Under the pieces are notes generated by a model. The model was not told the DNA's origin, did no database searches, and saw only the letters and a program-made list of their open reading frames with translations. This document shows, in pieces, positions 62,245 to 64,000 of a DNA stretch of 64,000 nucleotides. Within the stretch, counting starts at the first letter, position 1; each line of letters starts with the position of its first letter. The position numbers and the translations under genes are program-made. This DNA comes from Flavobacteriales bacterium (GTDB taxonomy: Bacteria > Bacteroidota > Bacteroidia > Flavobacteriales_G > Salibacteraceae): assembly GCA_003499525.1 (NCBI GenBank), contig DNTB01000012.1, positions 24,164 through 88,163 on the forward strand, written 5' to 3'.

Positions 62245-62562
62245 ATGAACCATAGTTGGACAGAGGAAGATAGGCACTGGCGCCTGGATATTAATTCAGA
62301 AGGTGTAGATATTCAAAATATTTTTGATAAACTAAAAGAAAAAAGTGAAGAGAATATCCTTATCAATCTTTTGAATTTAAATGATGAAGAACGCCGCAAT
62401 ATTGCTTCAAGCCTCAAGACGCTTGAACATAATCAAGATCGAATCCTTATTGTAGCAGGACCGCTTGATGATGAATCGAGGGTAGAGTGGGCCCCTACCT
62501 TGTCAGAAGCCAGGGACCTGATGTTTATGGCAATACTAGAAAAAGAACTTTCCAAAGAATAA
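62245..62562 (+). CDS. Small unknown protein between pyrB and rnz
   Basis: A 105-residue cytoplasmic protein without signal peptide. It is acidic, alternating strands and helices (SEENILINLLNLNDEERRNIASSL, HNQDRILIVAGPLDD), faintly like a STAS-type fold, but I would not name the family. It lies 8 bases after pyrB, and its TAA stop shares its last base with the ATG of rnz, so it is clearly part of the same transcript. Confidence 0.7.
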   Translation: MNHSWTEEDRHWRLDINSEGVDIQNIFDKLKEKSEENILINLLNLNDEERRNIASSLKTLEHNQDRILIVAGPLDDESRVEWAPTLSEARDLMFMAILEKELSKE

Positions 62563-63491
62563 TGGCCTTTAATTTAACCATTCTTGGTTCTAACTCATCC
62601 ATTCCAACGGCATCCCGATTTCCAACTTCACAATTAGTTGAGTTTAACAGTAGTTATTATTTGTTGGACTGCGGAGAAGGGACTCAAATACAGCTTAGAA
62701 AGTACCGAATTAAAATTCAAAGAATTCGAGCCATTTTTATTACTCACCTGCACGGAGACCACTATTTTGGCTTATTTGGCTTGCTTGGCACCATGCACTT
62801 ACTTGGGAGAAATGCTACACTAGATCTCTTTGCTCCTCCGGAATTAAAGGAAATGATAGAACTGCAATTGAAAGTTGCAAAAACTAAGTTTCAATTTGAG
62901 CTAAATTTCCATCCGCTAACATTCGGAGAATCGAAGGTGATATGGGAAGATGATCAGGTTTCGGTGAGTACCATTCCTCTGCAACATCGTATCCCTTGCA
63001 ATGGTTTTTTGTTTAGGGAACACTCTCATAAACGACGAATAAAGAAAGAGGCTTTGGATACATTTCGTGTTCCACTTCAAAAGATACCTAAACTCAAGGA
63101 AGGGGCTGATTATGTAACCGATAATGGTGAGGTAATTAAGAATGAATTGCTGACCCATGATCCCCGAAAGAGCTTCACTTTTGCCTTTTGTTCAGATACA
63201 AAATTTGACCCTTCCATAGTGCCATATATAAAGGATGTTGACGTTTTGTATCACGAAGGAACATTTCTCGAAAGTGAAAGAGAGCGAGCACACAAAACAT
63301 TTCATAGTACCGCAGCCGAAGCTGCTGAGATCGCAAAAATGGCTAATGCCGGTCTTTTAATTATTGGTCATTATTCGGCAAGATACAGCAGTATAGAGGC
63401 CCATTTAGAGCAGGCTCGAAAGGTTTATAAGTCCACAGAATTAGCGTGGGATGGTAGAAAGTTTGAATTCAGAGACAATGCAACTGGATAA
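62562..63491 (+). CDS. rnz: Ribonuclease Z
   Basis: A 309-residue beta-lactamase-fold nuclease that trims the 3' end of tRNA precursors. It has LGSNSSIPTASRFPTSQ, the metal site FITHLHGDHYFGLFGLL, an exosite-type arm region around residues 155-185, YHEGTFLESERERA, HSTAAEAAEIAKMA and GHYSARY. Length is normal for the short form. The ATG at 62562 overlaps the upstream stop by one base; the frame is open earlier but not conserved. The flavodoxin gene begins 14 bases before its end. Confidence 0.95.
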   Translation: MAFNLTILGSNSSIPTASRFPTSQLVEFNSSYYLLDCGEGTQIQLRKYRIKIQRIRAIFITHLHGDHYFGLFGLLGTMHLLGRNATLDLFAPPELKEMIELQLKVAKTKFQFELNFHPLTFGESKVIWEDDQVSVSTIPLQHRIPCNGFLFREHSHKRRIKKEALDTFRVPLQKIPKLKEGADYVTDNGEVIKNELLTHDPRKSFTFAFCSDTKFDPSIVPYIKDVDVLYHEGTFLESERERAHKTFHSTAAEAAEIAKMANAGLLIIGHYSARYSSIEAHLEQARKVYKSTELAWDGRKFEFRDNATG

Positions 63492-64000
63492 AATTGGATT
63501 GTTTTACGGTTCTGATACTGGAAACACAGAAACGATTGCTCACCTAATTGCCACCTACTGGAAAGGCGACCCGCTGATAGTTCATGATATTTATGATGTT
63601 TCTATAGATGAAATAATCAAGTTCGATAGAATTATTTTTGGCTTATCCACCTGGCATGATGGTCAGATAGTCAGTGGATTTGATGAGATCATTGATGAAC
63701 TCAGATCAACTGATTTTTCCGGCAAGAAAGTAGCTTTATTTGGTCTGGGAGATCAGTTTGGGTACGGGGAATACTTTTTGGATGCAATGGGAATTCTAGC
63801 GGGTATTTTGTTGGATAATGGAGCAGAACTCATTGGGGAATGGCCAACAAAGGGTTACGACTATGAAGCATCAAAAGCCGATAGAGGGGATGGGTACTTT
63901 TACGGATTGGGTATTGATGAAGACAATCAGGATTATCTCACAGAAAAAAGAATCCACGAATGGATTCTTTTAATAAAAGATAATGTATGTCCGTCTGAAT
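63478..64000 (+). CDS. Flavodoxin, cut by window edge near its C terminus
   Basis: The first 174 codons of a long-chain flavodoxin, a small FMN electron carrier. The phosphate-binding loop is GLFYGSDTGNTETIA; the FMN-stacking loops are in STWHDGQI and LGDQFGYGEYF. It starts with ATG at 63478, overlapping rnz by 14 bases, and runs off the right edge without a stop; only a few residues can be missing. It could serve Rnf-linked or other redox reactions in place of ferredoxin. Confidence 0.93.
   Translation, partial: MQLDKIGLFYGSDTGNTETIAHLIATYWKGDPLIVHDIYDVSIDEIIKFDRIIFGLSTWHDGQIVSGFDEIIDELRSTDFSGKKVALFGLGDQFGYGEYFLDAMGILAGILLDNGAELIGEWPTKGYDYEASKADRGDGYFYGLGIDEDNQDYLTEKRIHEWILLIKDNVCPSE

Noticed and set aside
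1..64000. tRNA, rRNA or CRISPR features
   Set aside because: No cloverleaf with conserved TTCGA-type arm, rRNA segment or regularly spaced short repeat was found in the intergenic gaps, which are mostly below 250 bases.

Overview
The window looks like a chromosomal segment of a marine Bacteroidota, probably Flavobacteriia or a relative. The evidence is a green-type proteorhodopsin followed by a Blh carotenoid dioxygenase, secreted proteins with type IX secretion (T9SS) C-terminal domains, many Bacteroidota-only families (DUF2911, DUF4136, DUF6702, DUF2807, DUF547, PD40-OmpA), TAnnTTTG promoter-like boxes and weak Shine-Dalgarno sites. Coding density is very high, with many ATGA overlaps and stop-to-stop convergent pairs. 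I saw no rRNA, tRNA, CRISPR array or transposase.

Layout. 1-7.5 kb: the 5' end of a 2-oxoacid dehydrogenase E2 gene, a GT2 glycosyltransferase fused to a degenerate sugar-phosphate transferase, recR, a sodium/solute symporter, a FabG-like reductase and a VWA-like membrane protein. 7.5-20 kb: secreted or envelope proteins, including a frameshifted Asp-box/T9SS protein, DUF2911, a C1 peptidase, DUF6702 with an M1 metallopeptidase, an S9 lipoprotein peptidase, DUF547 and a CoA-binding protein. 20-25 kb: AI-2E-type transporter, proteorhodopsin, blh, an L,D-transpeptidase and DUF1287.

25-26.8 kb is a small accessory island. Two RelE/ParE-type toxin-antitoxin modules alternate with three copies of a diverged intergenic repeat. 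The last copy runs into the 3' end of rsxA (rnfA), and the middle copy carries a second, silent rsxA 3' end that differs from the live gene only at synonymous sites. 26.8-32.4 kb is a complete rseC-rnfBCDGEA operon on the minus strand, whose promoter-distal half looks GC-rich.

32.5-64 kb is mostly housekeeping: acyl-CoA ligase, PriA, dienelactone hydrolase, an operon of TPR protein-ComA-DUF368-AroE, GlmM, cysteine desulfurase, a sterol desaturase-family protein, formimidoyltransferase-cyclodeaminase, O-methyltransferase, M16 peptidase, DEAD-box helicase, a second frameshifted T9SS protein (secretory lipase type), MiaE, an AsmA-like protein with a long charged tail, a PD40-OmpA protein, and pyrR-pyrB-unknown-rnz-flavodoxin.

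Together the proteorhodopsin, the Rnf ion-pumping complex and the sodium-type symporter suggest an ion-gradient economy that can be topped up by light, in a cell that lives on protein and polymer breakdown. The most unusual structure is the toxin-antitoxin cassette array at the rsxA 3' end. The proteorhodopsin also has a glycine at the position that opens a carotenoid-antenna window in other rhodopsins.
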